This document shows positions 1-6,881 of a stretch of DNA of 22,722 nt, one piece after another. The first letter of the stretch is position 1, and each line of letters begins with the position of its first letter. A program made the position numbers and the translations under genes. The DNA is taken from NCBI GenBank assembly GCA_021151525.1, contig JAGKXD010000066.1, positions 1-22,722 on the forward strand, written 5' to 3'. Below the pieces are notes generated by a model. That model saw only the letters and a program-made list of their open reading frames with translations, ran no database searches and was not told where the DNA came from. The stretch is from Cellvibrionaceae bacterium. Its GTDB lineage: Bacteria; Pseudomonadota; Gammaproteobacteria; Pseudomonadales; Cellvibrionaceae.

Positions 1-75
1 TTATTCTTGTGGTTAAAAAACAGCCAATTTAAGCGGCTAGTAGATTTTATAAGGCTTTGGACCTGTTTCCCAAAA

Positions 76-111
76 TCTATCCACTAAGTTATCCACAGAA
101 AATGTGGACAA
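76..111. promoter_or_regulatory. Cluster of DnaA-box-like nonamers upstream of gpsA
   Basis: A perfect consensus DnaA box (TTATCCACA) lies at 89-97 on the plus strand. A second box, TTGTCCACA read on the minus strand, lies at 103-111 and differs at one position. A weaker one, CTATCCACT at 77-85, matches 7 of 9. Boxes two and three form an inverted pair (TCCACA, 5 nt, TGTGGA). AT-rich sequence follows up to the gpsA start at 230. The motif matches are read directly; DnaA binding is inferred and no function has been shown. The site could regulate gpsA, titrate DnaA, or be chance. Confidence 0.45.
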
Positions 112-160
112 TTTTTTTGTGAAGATATTTGTGCAGAAAAGTTACATTTTTATTTTCGTA

Positions 161-180
161 TCACTTTTTTTCACTTTTTT
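161..180. repeat. Two perfect tandem copies of a 10-mer
   Basis: TCACTTTTTT occurs twice back to back in the AT-rich gpsA leader, about 50 bp before the start codon. It is a simple low-complexity duplication. No known function is implied, though its copy number could vary by slippage and alter promoter spacing. Confidence 0.6.
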
Positions 181-229
181 GACCTATTGATAAACATTAT
201 TTTTTCTTATTTTTGCTCAGGTTTTCACT

Positions 230-1246
230 ATGACTATAAGTTTGACGGTTACTGTCTTGGGAGGGGGGAGTTTCGGCACAGCGATTGCTAATATCATTGC
301 GCATAACAATCACAAAACTTTCCTGTGGATGCGTTCATCTGAGCATGCGGACGCTTGTCATAAGGCACGAGAAAACATCCAGTATTTACCCGGCTATCAT
401 TTGGCAGACTCCTTGACGATTACGTCTGACTTGCAAATGGCCATTAGCCAAAGTGATTTGGTCTTTGTATCTATCCCCAGTCATTCTTTTCGCTCAGTTA
501 CCCAGACAATTCGTCCGTTCCTACGTAAAGATGCCATAGTCATTAGCACTGCGAAAGGTATAGAGCCACAAGGTTTCACGCTCATGAGCCAAATCCTTGA
601 GCAGGAGCTGCCAGATCACCCTATAGGTGTATTGAGCGGCCCCAATTTTGCGAAAGAGATTGTGCGTCAACAGCAGACCGGTTCGGTAATCGCAAGTAGT
701 GACGAGCGCGTTATAGATTGCGTACAGCAAACCCTGTGCTCGCCAACTTTTCGTGTCTATTCCAATCATGACCGCTATGGTGTTGAGCTCGGTGGTGCGC
801 TTAAAAATATCTACGCTATTATTTGTGGAATGGCTGCGGCTTTAGGCGCCGGCCAAAACACGCAAGCCATGTTACTTACACGCAGTCTTGCAGAAATGGG
901 GCGCTTTGCGCATCTCATGGGTGCCAACCCCATGACCTTTTTGGGGTTGGCGGGGGTTGGTGATTTAATTTTAACCTGCACATCAGATTTGAGTCGGAAT
1001 TATAGAGTCGGTTTTGCGTTAGGTCAGGGTAAGAATTTGGATGAAGTTGTTGCTGGCCTTGGCCAGGTTGCTGAAGGTGTAAATACTTTGAAGCAGGTTA
1101 AGCAAAAAGCTGATGAATTAGGTGTATATATGCCTTTGGTGTCGGGCTTGCACGGAGTATTGTTTGAGCACAAAGCGATTGCTGATGTAGCCCGCGGTTT
1201 AATGATGGGCGAACAGAATACTGATGTGGACTACTTGGGAGTTTAA
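230..1246 (+). CDS. gpsA: Glycerol-3-phosphate dehydrogenase [NAD(P)+]
   Basis: This cytoplasmic enzyme reduces dihydroxyacetone phosphate to sn-glycerol 3-phosphate, the backbone for phospholipid synthesis. The 338-residue protein has the usual family length. An N-terminal Rossmann glycine motif GGGSFGTA lies at about 11-18. Family signatures follow: STAKGIE (106-112), SGPNFAKE (136-143), the catalytic-lysine segment ELGGALKNIYAI (K192) and AGVGDLILTC (241-250). The ATG at 230 is the first possible start after an in-frame stop at 191-193. The Shine-Dalgarno is weak (CAGG). It is the first gene of a five-gene run, with only 3 bp before the next start. The DnaA-box-like cluster and a tandem 10-mer lie upstream. 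Identification is very secure. Confidence 0.97.
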   Translation: MTISLTVTVLGGGSFGTAIANIIAHNNHKTFLWMRSSEHADACHKARENIQYLPGYHLADSLTITSDLQMAISQSDLVFVSIPSHSFRSVTQTIRPFLRKDAIVISTAKGIEPQGFTLMSQILEQELPDHPIGVLSGPNFAKEIVRQQQTGSVIASSDERVIDCVQQTLCSPTFRVYSNHDRYGVELGGALKNIYAIICGMAAALGAGQNTQAMLLTRSLAEMGRFAHLMGANPMTFLGLAGVGDLILTCTSDLSRNYRVGFALGQGKNLDEVVAGLGQVAEGVNTLKQVKQKADELGVYMPLVSGLHGVLFEHKAIADVARGLMMGEQNTDVDYLGV

Positions 1247-1249
1247 ACG

Positions 1250-1543
1250 GTGGACAATGAGCAAATTAAATCGAATTTAACGTCTAGCAAGCACTGGTTA
1301 CGTTTAATTTTTATGTTGTTATTTGCAGCAATTCTACAAGTGGCAAGTGTGTTGATGTGGATACTGGTTATCGCCCAATTTATTTTTTCGTTGATTACCG
1401 GTGAAGACAATCCCAACTTGCGTAAGCTCGGTCACAGTTTATCTATATATATATTCGATACTTTAAAATTTTTAACTTACGCCAGTGAAGAAAAGCCATT
1501 TCCATTTGCTGATTGGCCACAAGTTGACGAACCTAAAAGTTAG
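1250..1543 (+). CDS. DUF4389 family small membrane protein
   Basis: This is a 97-residue protein of unknown function. A long hydrophobic stretch at about 17-49 could be one long or two short membrane helices. After it comes GEDNPNLRKLGHSLSIYIFD, the most recognisable part of the DUF4389 family, and a polar C-terminus rich in Pro and acidic residues. It starts with GTG. A GGGA ribosome-binding site 9 nt upstream, inside the end of gpsA, supports that start, and no in-frame ATG is nearby. The 3-bp gap from gpsA and 33-bp gap to sixA indicate co-transcription. Family assignment is by recognised pattern; no function is proposed beyond an inner-membrane location. Confidence 0.85.
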   Translation: MDNEQIKSNLTSSKHWLRLIFMLLFAAILQVASVLMWILVIAQFIFSLITGEDNPNLRKLGHSLSIYIFDTLKFLTYASEEKPFPFADWPQVDEPKS

Positions 1544-1576
1544 TCTTAACTAATCGTGCTCTGCTGAGGAGAGGGT

Positions 1577-2050
1577 ATGCAAGTTTTTGTGTTGCGTCAT
1601 GGTCAAGCGGAAGCGCAAATAACCACGGATGAAGCGAGGAATTTAACTTCAAAAGGCCGTGCAGATGTTGCGGAAAGTGTTAAGTATTCTTTGCCTGACC
1701 TCAATCGTGTGCAAGAAATTTGGGCGAGCCCATTAGTCCGTGCACAACAAACAGCACAAATCGCACGCGATATTTTGGCAATGCAAGGTGTTCACGTCGC
1801 TATAAAAACCCTAGATTTAATAATCCCTGAAGCCGATCCGGCGGGTTTATTTGATAGTTTGCAGGCAACAGAAATATCGTCCGTTTTATTGGCAAGCCAT
1901 CAACCTTTTGTAGGGGATTTTATTGATTTGTTCTGCGGTAGCCCACGCGGTGCTCACCCTATGAACACCAGTTCTTTAGCTTTAATTGAGTGCAATGTGG
2001 CAGCAAGTGCTTGTGGCGAGTTGCGCTGGCTAAGGCATGTAATGGGATGA
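1577..2050 (+). CDS. sixA: Phosphohistidine phosphatase SixA
   Basis: This is a small histidine phosphatase (157 residues), one of the shortest members of the phosphoglycerate-mutase-like superfamily. SixA proteins dephosphorylate phosphohistidine; in E. coli the targets are in ArcB/phosphotransferase-system signalling. The catalytic RHG motif is at 7-9 with nucleophile His8. SPLVRAQQTA at 51-60 supplies the second phosphate-binding Arg, and the second catalytic His is H108 in LLASHQPFVGD. A strong purine-rich ribosome-binding site (GAGGAGAGGG) precedes the ATG at 1577. It is third in the gpsA operon. The fold is certain; the physiological target here is unknown. Confidence 0.92.
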   Translation: MQVFVLRHGQAEAQITTDEARNLTSKGRADVAESVKYSLPDLNRVQEIWASPLVRAQQTAQIARDILAMQGVHVAIKTLDLIIPEADPAGLFDSLQATEISSVLLASHQPFVGDFIDLFCGSPRGAHPMNTSSLALIECNVAASACGELRWLRHVMG

Positions 2051-2069
2051 AACTATTTGGAATCAGACT

Positions 2070-2927
2070 ATGCAAGTGCAAGAGCTCACATTTAATGTAG
2101 ATGGATTGCAATTTGCCGCTCAAGCTTGGGGAAACCCTGAGCACTTTCCTGTGTTAGCCTTGCACGGCTGGCTTGATAATTCAGCGAGCTTTTTCGCGTT
2201 GGCACCGCTATTAAATAATGTCTACATTGTTGCGCTTGATATGGCTGGGCACGGTCAAACCAGTCATCGCCTCGGCTCATTTCCGTACAATATTTGGGAG
2301 GATGTTGCAGAAATTTTTTCTATTGCCGATCAATTAGGTTGGAAAAAGTTTGCGCTTCTTGGGCACTCTCGCGGAGCTATTATTGCGACATTAGCAGCGG
2401 GTACATTCCCCGAGCGAATATCTCATTTGGGTTTAATTGAAGGTATATTGCCCGAGCCGACTCGCAGTGAAGATACCCCCGAACAACTGGCAAGATCTAT
2501 AGAGGGAGTTAAAGCGCAATCCGCAAAAACTTTGTCGCTTTACCCTGACATTTCCACCGCCATTAAAGCGCGCGAGCGCGGCATGTTCCCGCTAAGTTTC
2601 GCAGCTGCAAAAGCGCTAACAGAACGAGGAATGAAGCGCGTTGATGGTGGATATCACTGGAGTACAGATCAACGTTTACTTGTGCCGTCCGCTGTAAAGC
2701 TATTACCCGAACAAATGACTGCTTTTATTGCGCGTATTAGGTGCCCAATTTCGTTGGTGTTGGCGAATGACGGTATGCCAAAGCTTTTCCCGAAGTACAG
2801 TGATTCTATTGATGCCTATTCGCAAGTTGTAGTAACGCGTATGCCTGGCGGGCATCACCTCCATATGGAGCGCGAGGTTACTAATGTTGCCGCTGTTCTC
2901 AATCCATTTTTTTCCAAACGAGATTAG
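2070..2927 (+). CDS. Alpha/beta hydrolase, SERHL/MEST-like
   Basis: This is a cytoplasmic serine hydrolase of 285 residues with no signal peptide. The oxyanion-hole HGW sits at 32-34. The nucleophile elbow is GHSRGA with Ser100. A candidate acid lies near D234, and the likely catalytic His is in GGHHLHME (H262 or H263). The N-terminal half (LHGWLDNSASF, DMAGHGQTSH) closely resembles the vertebrate serine-hydrolase-like (SERHL) branch and its bacterial relatives. Substrate unknown. The start lies 19 bp after sixA and the stop abuts the next ATG directly, so it belongs to the gpsA operon. Its ribosome-binding site is weak, so translation may be coupled. Catalytic competence looks intact; the biological reaction is not predictable. 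Confidence 0.88.
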   Translation: MQVQELTFNVDGLQFAAQAWGNPEHFPVLALHGWLDNSASFFALAPLLNNVYIVALDMAGHGQTSHRLGSFPYNIWEDVAEIFSIADQLGWKKFALLGHSRGAIIATLAAGTFPERISHLGLIEGILPEPTRSEDTPEQLARSIEGVKAQSAKTLSLYPDISTAIKARERGMFPLSFAAAKALTERGMKRVDGGYHWSTDQRLLVPSAVKLLPEQMTAFIARIRCPISLVLANDGMPKLFPKYSDSIDAYSQVVVTRMPGGHHLHMEREVTNVAAVLNPFFSKRD

Positions 2928-3833
2928 ATGAAAAAGATAATATTTATAATCAGTTTCTTGCTTTTTTCACAAAGTCTATTCGCGGCTGATTTGAAGTTGC
3001 AAACTTATCCTAATGCGCGTGAAGTCTCTCATACCAGCACTCAAGATGATGATTATTTACTGGCATTAAGTGCCTATAAAAAAGTTGATAATAGTTGGCT
3101 GGTTGATAGATCCCAGCGTTTAAGTGGCAGCCTAGAGCGTACAACATTTGAATTGCCTGCTGATCACACTGCCGATATGGGATTTGTTTTTTTCAGGGAT
3201 CAACTCGATAAATATAATTTACGCGAGCTGTTTCATTGCAAAGCGCGTGATTGCGGTACTAGTAACAGCTGGGCCAATAATCATTTTAAAATTATTCAAC
3301 TCTATGGCATGGATCAACATCAGCTTTACGGTGCCTATGAAATTACCAATGCAGATGAAAAGCCATTTTATGTGGTGATTTATGCAGTTATGCGTGGCAA
3401 TAAACGCGCTTATGTACAATTGGAAGTTTTGCATTTGAATAAGCTTAATGAATTCGGTGTGGCGTCTAGCCCGGAAACCCTGAATAAGCTTTTAAATACC
3501 AACGGCTATTTTGTATTCCCAGATTTTGTCAGCAAAGATGCGCAGGGGAGCGCACATTTACAAATTAAACAAGCGCATATCCAGGCGTTAGTGAGTCTGT
3601 TGAATTTGCAGCCCAAATTAACACTTGCACTTGTTGGGCATGATTATTCTGTTGCAACAATTGAACAACAGAAAAATGAATCCAAAAAGAATGCCGATCA
3701 AATAAAAGCTGCGCTAGTCGCAGCAGGGGTTGATACTAAACGTTTGCAAACATTTGGTATTGGCAGTTTGGCTCCAGCGGGCAGGGGTGATAGAAGCGCG
3801 CGAGTTGAAATTGTGAAGGTAGGTGAAAATTAA
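2928..3833 (+). CDS. Exported DUF4892 protein with degenerate OmpA-like C-terminus
   Basis: This 301-residue protein has a clear Sec signal peptide: MKK, a hydrophobic core at 4-17, and cleavage near A19/A20. The N-terminal and middle region (about 21-175) carries features I associate with DUF4892, including CKARDCGTSNSWANNHF (104-120, with a probable C104-C109 disulfide) and LYGMDQHQLYGAYE. The C-terminus (about 215-298) has an OmpA-like layout ending in GVDTKRLQTFGIGSLAP and RVEI. The usual peptidoglycan-binding Asp and Arg appear replaced by Tyr240 and Asn255. The ATG directly follows the stop of the hydrolase gene, so this is the last operon gene, closed by the terminator at 3858-3890. 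A periplasmic or outer-membrane-associated location is inferred. Function unknown. Confidence 0.85.
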   Translation: MKKIIFIISFLLFSQSLFAADLKLQTYPNAREVSHTSTQDDDYLLALSAYKKVDNSWLVDRSQRLSGSLERTTFELPADHTADMGFVFFRDQLDKYNLRELFHCKARDCGTSNSWANNHFKIIQLYGMDQHQLYGAYEITNADEKPFYVVIYAVMRGNKRAYVQLEVLHLNKLNEFGVASSPETLNKLLNTNGYFVFPDFVSKDAQGSAHLQIKQAHIQALVSLLNLQPKLTLALVGHDYSVATIEQQKNESKKNADQIKAALVAAGVDTKRLQTFGIGSLAPAGRGDRSARVEIVKVGEN

Positions 3834-3857
3834 ACCTAGTGACCTCAGACTTGAAAT

Positions 3858-3890
3858 AAAAAACGGACATAAAAATGTCCGTTTTTTATT
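3858..3890. terminator. Bidirectional intrinsic terminator
   Basis: A 13-bp perfect stem (3858-3870 with 3875-3887) has core ACGGACAT/ATGTCCGT and an AAAA loop. A-runs and T-runs flank it, so it gives a hairpin plus U-tract on both strands. It lies between the 3' ends of the converging gpsA operon and folE and can end transcription of both. Confidence 0.93.
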
Positions 3891-3908
3891 GAGCGACTGC
3901 TAATGACA

Positions 3909-4448
3909 CTAATTAACCAGCGATAAAAATTCCATACGCGTCGCTTGGCTGCTGCGGAAACTGCCAAGCATGGCGGAGGTTTTCATTAACGAGTTTTGCT
4001 TTTCAACGCCGCGCATCATCATGCACATATGCTTGGCTTCAATAATAACGCCCACACCGCTGGCCCCAGTAATTTTCAATACTGATTCGGCGATTTGTGT
4101 AGTGAGTTGCTCCTGAATTTGCAGGCGACGTGCATACATATCAACGATGCGTGCAACTTTGGATAAGCCGAGCACTTTACCTGTTGGGATATAGGCCACA
4201 TGAGCTTTGCCTATAAAGGGCAGCAAATGGTGTTCGCACATTGAATAAAGCTCAATGTCTTTAACCAAAATCATTTCGCTGGAATCTGACGGGAAAAGCG
4301 CTCCGTTAACAACTTCATCGAGTGTTTGGTTGTAGCCTCGGGTTAAAAACTGAAAGGCTTTGGCGGCACGTTCGGGGGTATCTTGCAAACCGGGGCGGTT
4401 TAAATCTTCACCAATGCTGCTAATAATGCTCGCAAAATGTTCTTTCAT
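3909..4448 (-). CDS. folE: GTP cyclohydrolase I (FolE1 type)
   Basis: This zinc enzyme converts GTP to 7,8-dihydroneopterin triphosphate, the first step toward tetrahydrofolate (and queuosine precursors). The protein is 179 residues from the ATG at 4448. Zinc ligands are all present: C71 and H74 in MCEHHLLPF, and C142 in KHMCMMMRG. PTGKVLGLSKVARIVDMYARRLQIQE is represented at 89-113. The frame stays open for 46 more codons upstream, to 4586. The start at 4448 is preferred because GAGGA sits 4 nt upstream and the family normally begins here. A hairpin with T-tract at 4468-4496 lies in the leader, and a TAAAAT -10-like element is at 4510-4515 (minus). The gene diverges from prmB. Confidence 0.95.
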   Translation of the reverse strand: MKEHFASIISSIGEDLNRPGLQDTPERAAKAFQFLTRGYNQTLDEVVNGALFPSDSSEMILVKDIELYSMCEHHLLPFIGKAHVAYIPTGKVLGLSKVARIVDMYARRLQIQEQLTTQIAESVLKITGASGVGVIIEAKHMCMMMRGVEKQNSLMKTSAMLGSFRSSQATRMEFLSLVN

Positions 4449-4467
4449 GGATTCCTCGCTACGCAAT

Positions 4468-4496
4468 AAAAACCCTGCACATAAGCTGTGAGGGTT
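4468..4496 (-). promoter_or_regulatory. Terminator-like hairpin in the folE leader
   Basis: Reading toward folE, AACCCT-CACA pairs with TGTG-(C)-AGGGTT. This gives a 10-bp stem with one bulged base and a 5-nt loop (4496 down to 4471), followed at once by TTTTTATT (4472-4465). That is the form of an intrinsic terminator, but it lies 11 nt before the folE ribosome-binding site (GAGGA, 4453-4457). A TAAAAT -10-like element at 4510-4515 would start the RNA just before the hairpin. Attenuation or mRNA stabilisation is inferred. No known riboswitch class was recognised. Confidence 0.5.
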
Positions 4497-4591
4497 GAGA
4501 TAGGGCAGCATTTTACCCTGTAAACTGCATGAAAACGAACTTGATTTAGCGCCTACCCGAGATTCTTTATATTCCCCGTGCTTCATTTGGG

Positions 4592-4597
4592 TAGAAT
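4592..4597 (+). promoter_or_regulatory. Candidate -10 element for prmB
   Basis: TAGAAT lies about 30 bp before the prmB ATG and differs from the sigma-70 -10 consensus at one position. No good -35 hexamer is seen at 16-18 bp spacing. This is a weak call based on position and hexamer alone. Confidence 0.3.
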
Positions 4598-4625
4598 AGC
4601 GGCACTTTTTTAGCGAGCTTCAACT

Positions 4626-5531
4626 ATGACCGCCATAACACTTGATCTATGCGATGAATTATTGACCTTGCGCGATTTTATTCGCTGGGGTGCCAGTGAG
4701 TTTACCGCTGCAAAACTCTATTTTGGTCACGGTACGGATAACGCTTGGGATGAAGCAGAGCAGCTTGTCTTACACGCTGTTCATCTCACGCCTCCTTTGG
4801 CAGATGAATGGCTGAGTGCCCGACTTACACGTATTGAGCGCGAAGCCGTGTTGGGTAATTTACAGCGTCGCATTCAAGAGCGCGTTCCCGCTGCCTATAT
4901 TACCGGCCAAGCCTGGTTTGCCGGTTTACCATTTACAGTGGATGAGCGCGTCTTGGTTCCGCGCTCACCAATTGGCGAGTTAATTCAAAAGCAATTTTCT
5001 CCATGGTTGGCAAATGAACCTTCACATATTTTGGATTTGTGTACGGGCAGTGGCTGCATTGGAATCGCTTGCGCTTATGCATTTCCTGACGCTGCAGTTC
5101 AGCTCAGCGATATTTCTTTTGATGCGCTTGCAGTGGCAGAAGAAAATATTCAGCAACACGATTTAGAAGATCGTGTTTTTGCTATGCAATCCGATTTGTT
5201 TGAAAATCTGGCCGGCCAAAAGTTTGATTTAATTGTGTCTAATCCTCCCTATGTAGATGCGAATGATTTAGCAACTATGCCACCGGAATATCATGCCGAA
5301 CCTGAAATAGGTTTAGGCTCCGGTGATGACGGTTTGGATTTTACGCGCCGTTTATTACGAGAAGCCAAAGATTATTTAACCCAGGATGGAGTGTTGATTG
5401 TTGAGGTTGGCAATTCTTGGGTTGCACTGGAAGATGCTTATCCCGATTTACCGTTCACATGGATTGAGTTTGAGCGCGGCGGCCATGGGGTGTTTATGCT
5501 ACGCAAACAAGATTTGCTTTTGTTGCCATAA
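4626..5531 (+). CDS. prmB: Ribosomal protein uL3 glutamine methyltransferase
   Basis: PrmB uses S-adenosylmethionine to N5-methylate a glutamine of 50S protein uL3. The protein is 301 residues. An N-terminal helical domain covers about 1-100, followed by a class I methyltransferase fold. The SAM-binding loop DLCTGSGCIG is at 137-146, the acidic residue region is SDISFDAL (161-168), and the glutamine-binding NPPY is at 206-209. RVLVPRSPIGELI (108-120) is the PrmB form; the release-factor enzyme PrmC usually has an ILVPRPETE-type segment there. The start is the ATG at 4626, with only a weak AGCGAG upstream. The gene diverges from folE and is followed by a REPIN-like element rather than an ordinary terminator. 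Confidence 0.94.
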   Translation: MTAITLDLCDELLTLRDFIRWGASEFTAAKLYFGHGTDNAWDEAEQLVLHAVHLTPPLADEWLSARLTRIEREAVLGNLQRRIQERVPAAYITGQAWFAGLPFTVDERVLVPRSPIGELIQKQFSPWLANEPSHILDLCTGSGCIGIACAYAFPDAAVQLSDISFDALAVAEENIQQHDLEDRVFAMQSDLFENLAGQKFDLIVSNPPYVDANDLATMPPEYHAEPEIGLGSGDDGLDFTRRLLREAKDYLTQDGVLIVEVGNSWVALEDAYPDLPFTWIEFERGGHGVFMLRKQDLLLLP

Positions 5532-5562
5532 GCTACATTGTTGGCATTTTGTAGATTTAGTA

Positions 5563-5655
5563 GGGAGTCGTCATCCTCGCGTAGCGGGATCCAGCCCTTT
5601 AAAAGATTGCATAATGCAAAAACTGGATCCTCGCTGCACGAGGATGACGATTCCC
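5563..5655. repeat. REPIN/MITE-like inverted-repeat element, copy 1
   Basis: This is a long imperfect palindrome. The left arm (5563-5594) begins GGGAGTCGTCATCCTCGCG and ends GGGATCCAG. The right arm (5623-5655) is its near reverse complement, with about 29 of 33 positions matching. A 28-nt centre contains the small palindrome TTGCAT-A-ATGCAA (5607-5619). The left arm can itself fold: ATCC(T)CGC pairs with GCGGGAT around a GTA loop. It lies between the converging prmB and esterase genes. It is related to 8024-8104, sharing one arm and the right flank TCCCAAATAA. No transposase is in the window. Calling it a REP doublet (REPIN) is inference from structure. Confidence 0.85.
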
Positions 5656-5713
5656 AAATAAATTTTTATTTCATCTCAATTTGCTGTGTTGAGAGTTTTC
5701 ACGAAAATATATT

Positions 5714-6694
5714 TTATTTTTTATCTGACCACATCCAACGCAAAATTTCCGGTAACAAACTCCCGCCATGCTGATCGGAATGAGCACCGTCGCCCCACAC
5801 ATGATTTATGGTGTAACGCGCACCTTTATCTCCCGTTTTATCTGCATTTGAGTTTGCCCATTCTAATGACAACAACATTTGTTGGTTGGCTAAAAACCAA
5901 TTGCCGTGTTCGTTATCAAGATCATTGCTACCATCTTGCAAGAAAATTTTGATGGGGCGAATAGGGGATTTGCGAATTAATCCAGGATAAATATCTCCTC
6001 CGGGAATGAGTGGTTTATCGGCCGTTGCAGGCACATAACCAATCGATGTGTAGCTGCCAATTATGCTAATCACTTTACGAAAAGCATCTGGTCTATGCCA
6101 TGCAACAGTAAATGCACAAATCGCCCCGCTACTTGTACCGCCAATAATGTGTTCTTCCGGGTTGGGGTTGTAAGAATATTTTTTCGCAACTTCAGGCAGG
6201 AGCTCATCAATAAGAAAGCGCGAATAATCATCGCTTAGCGCATCGTATTCAGGCGCGCGATGATTGGGATTAGACATCCCCAAGTTATCCGGATAATGCT
6301 CACTGGTGTTGCCAGGAGTAATAAACACACCAATGGTTGAAGGAATTGCGTTTTGGTATATCAAGTTATCTAAGACCTGAGGAACACGTAGTGAACCTTT
6401 GGGATTTGTCGCGCGCTGGCCATCTTGAAATACCAGCAGGCTGGGCTTGGTTTTTGTCTTTGTTTTGTAGTTCGCCGGCACATAAATCCAGTATTGGCGT
6501 ACTGTGCCCGCAAATACCTTGCTGTGGAACTCAAAAGGGCCTTCGAGCTTGCCTTTGCGCACATTTGGCTGCTCTAAAGAATCTGCAGTGAAGGGGTAAT
6601 CACCGGGTTGACGAGGTTTTTGGGCTTCGTCGGCCCAACTGAGGCAGCTTATTAGGCTGCTAACTATGATTACCGCTGCATGTTTTTTCATCAT
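5714..6694 (-). CDS. Secreted esterase, esterase D/CE1 (enterochelin or feruloyl esterase-like) family
   Basis: This is an exported alpha/beta hydrolase of 326 residues. A Sec signal peptide runs from MMKKH with a hydrophobic core to SWA|DEA (cleavage near 21). The putative-esterase domain covers about 55-325: KPSLLVFQDGQ (82-93), nucleophile motif GGTSSGA with Ser188, acid region FLQDGSNDLDNEHGNW (251-266; D254 or D258) and catalytic His305 in GDGAHSDQHGG. Relatives cleave ester-linked phenolics or acylated sugars, or siderophore esters; substrate cannot be decided here. The start at 6694 has GGAG about 9 nt upstream; a second ATG follows immediately. It stands alone, convergent with prmB and divergent from aroC, with the REPIN-like element just past its 3' end. 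Confidence 0.9.
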   Translation of the reverse strand: MMKKHAAVIIVSSLISCLSWADEAQKPRQPGDYPFTADSLEQPNVRKGKLEGPFEFHSKVFAGTVRQYWIYVPANYKTKTKTKPSLLVFQDGQRATNPKGSLRVPQVLDNLIYQNAIPSTIGVFITPGNTSEHYPDNLGMSNPNHRAPEYDALSDDYSRFLIDELLPEVAKKYSYNPNPEEHIIGGTSSGAICAFTVAWHRPDAFRKVISIIGSYTSIGYVPATADKPLIPGGDIYPGLIRKSPIRPIKIFLQDGSNDLDNEHGNWFLANQQMLLSLEWANSNADKTGDKGARYTINHVWGDGAHSDQHGGSLLPEILRWMWSDKK

Positions 6695-6789
6695 CTTAGC
6701 CTGCTCCTGCTTTACCCTTTTGCGAATTGTTTGATTTTTATGCGATGGGATTTATAGCATAGAAGCGGGTTAAGACCTATGTGAGCGCA

Positions 6790-6818
6790 TGTAAAAGTAT
6801 GTTTAGTTCACGTATAAT
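6790..6818 (+). promoter_or_regulatory. Candidate sigma-70 promoter for aroC
   Basis: A perfect TATAAT -10 is at 6813-6818, 63 bp before the aroC ATG. The segment at 6790-6795 (TGTAAA) matches the -35 consensus at only 3 of 6 positions with 17-bp spacing. A short CGCG-CTT-CGCG palindrome lies in the predicted leader at 6841-6851. The -10 match is seen directly; activity is inferred. Confidence 0.5.
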
Positions 6819-6881
6819 CGCCTCACTTTTCTGCTTCTTTCGCGCTTCGCGATTTATGTACACATTTGGGTTGGTATAAAC

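Noticed and set aside
187..210. Promoter for gpsA starting from TTGATA at 187-192
   Set aside because: No acceptable -10 hexamer lies at 16-18 bp spacing.
3148..3434. Reading frames inside the DUF4892/OmpA-like gene on both strands
   Set aside because: Shadows of a well-supported exported protein; AT-rich low-complexity translations.
4449..4586. 46-codon N-terminal extension of folE
   Set aside because: It crosses the leader hairpin and the -10-like element, is unlike FolE N-termini, and the ATG at 4448 has a well-placed GAGGA.
5538..5952. Overlapping plus-strand reading frames across the repeat and the esterase 3' end
   Set aside because: They run through the inverted repeat and antisense to a clear esterase, with no family resemblance or ribosome-binding site.
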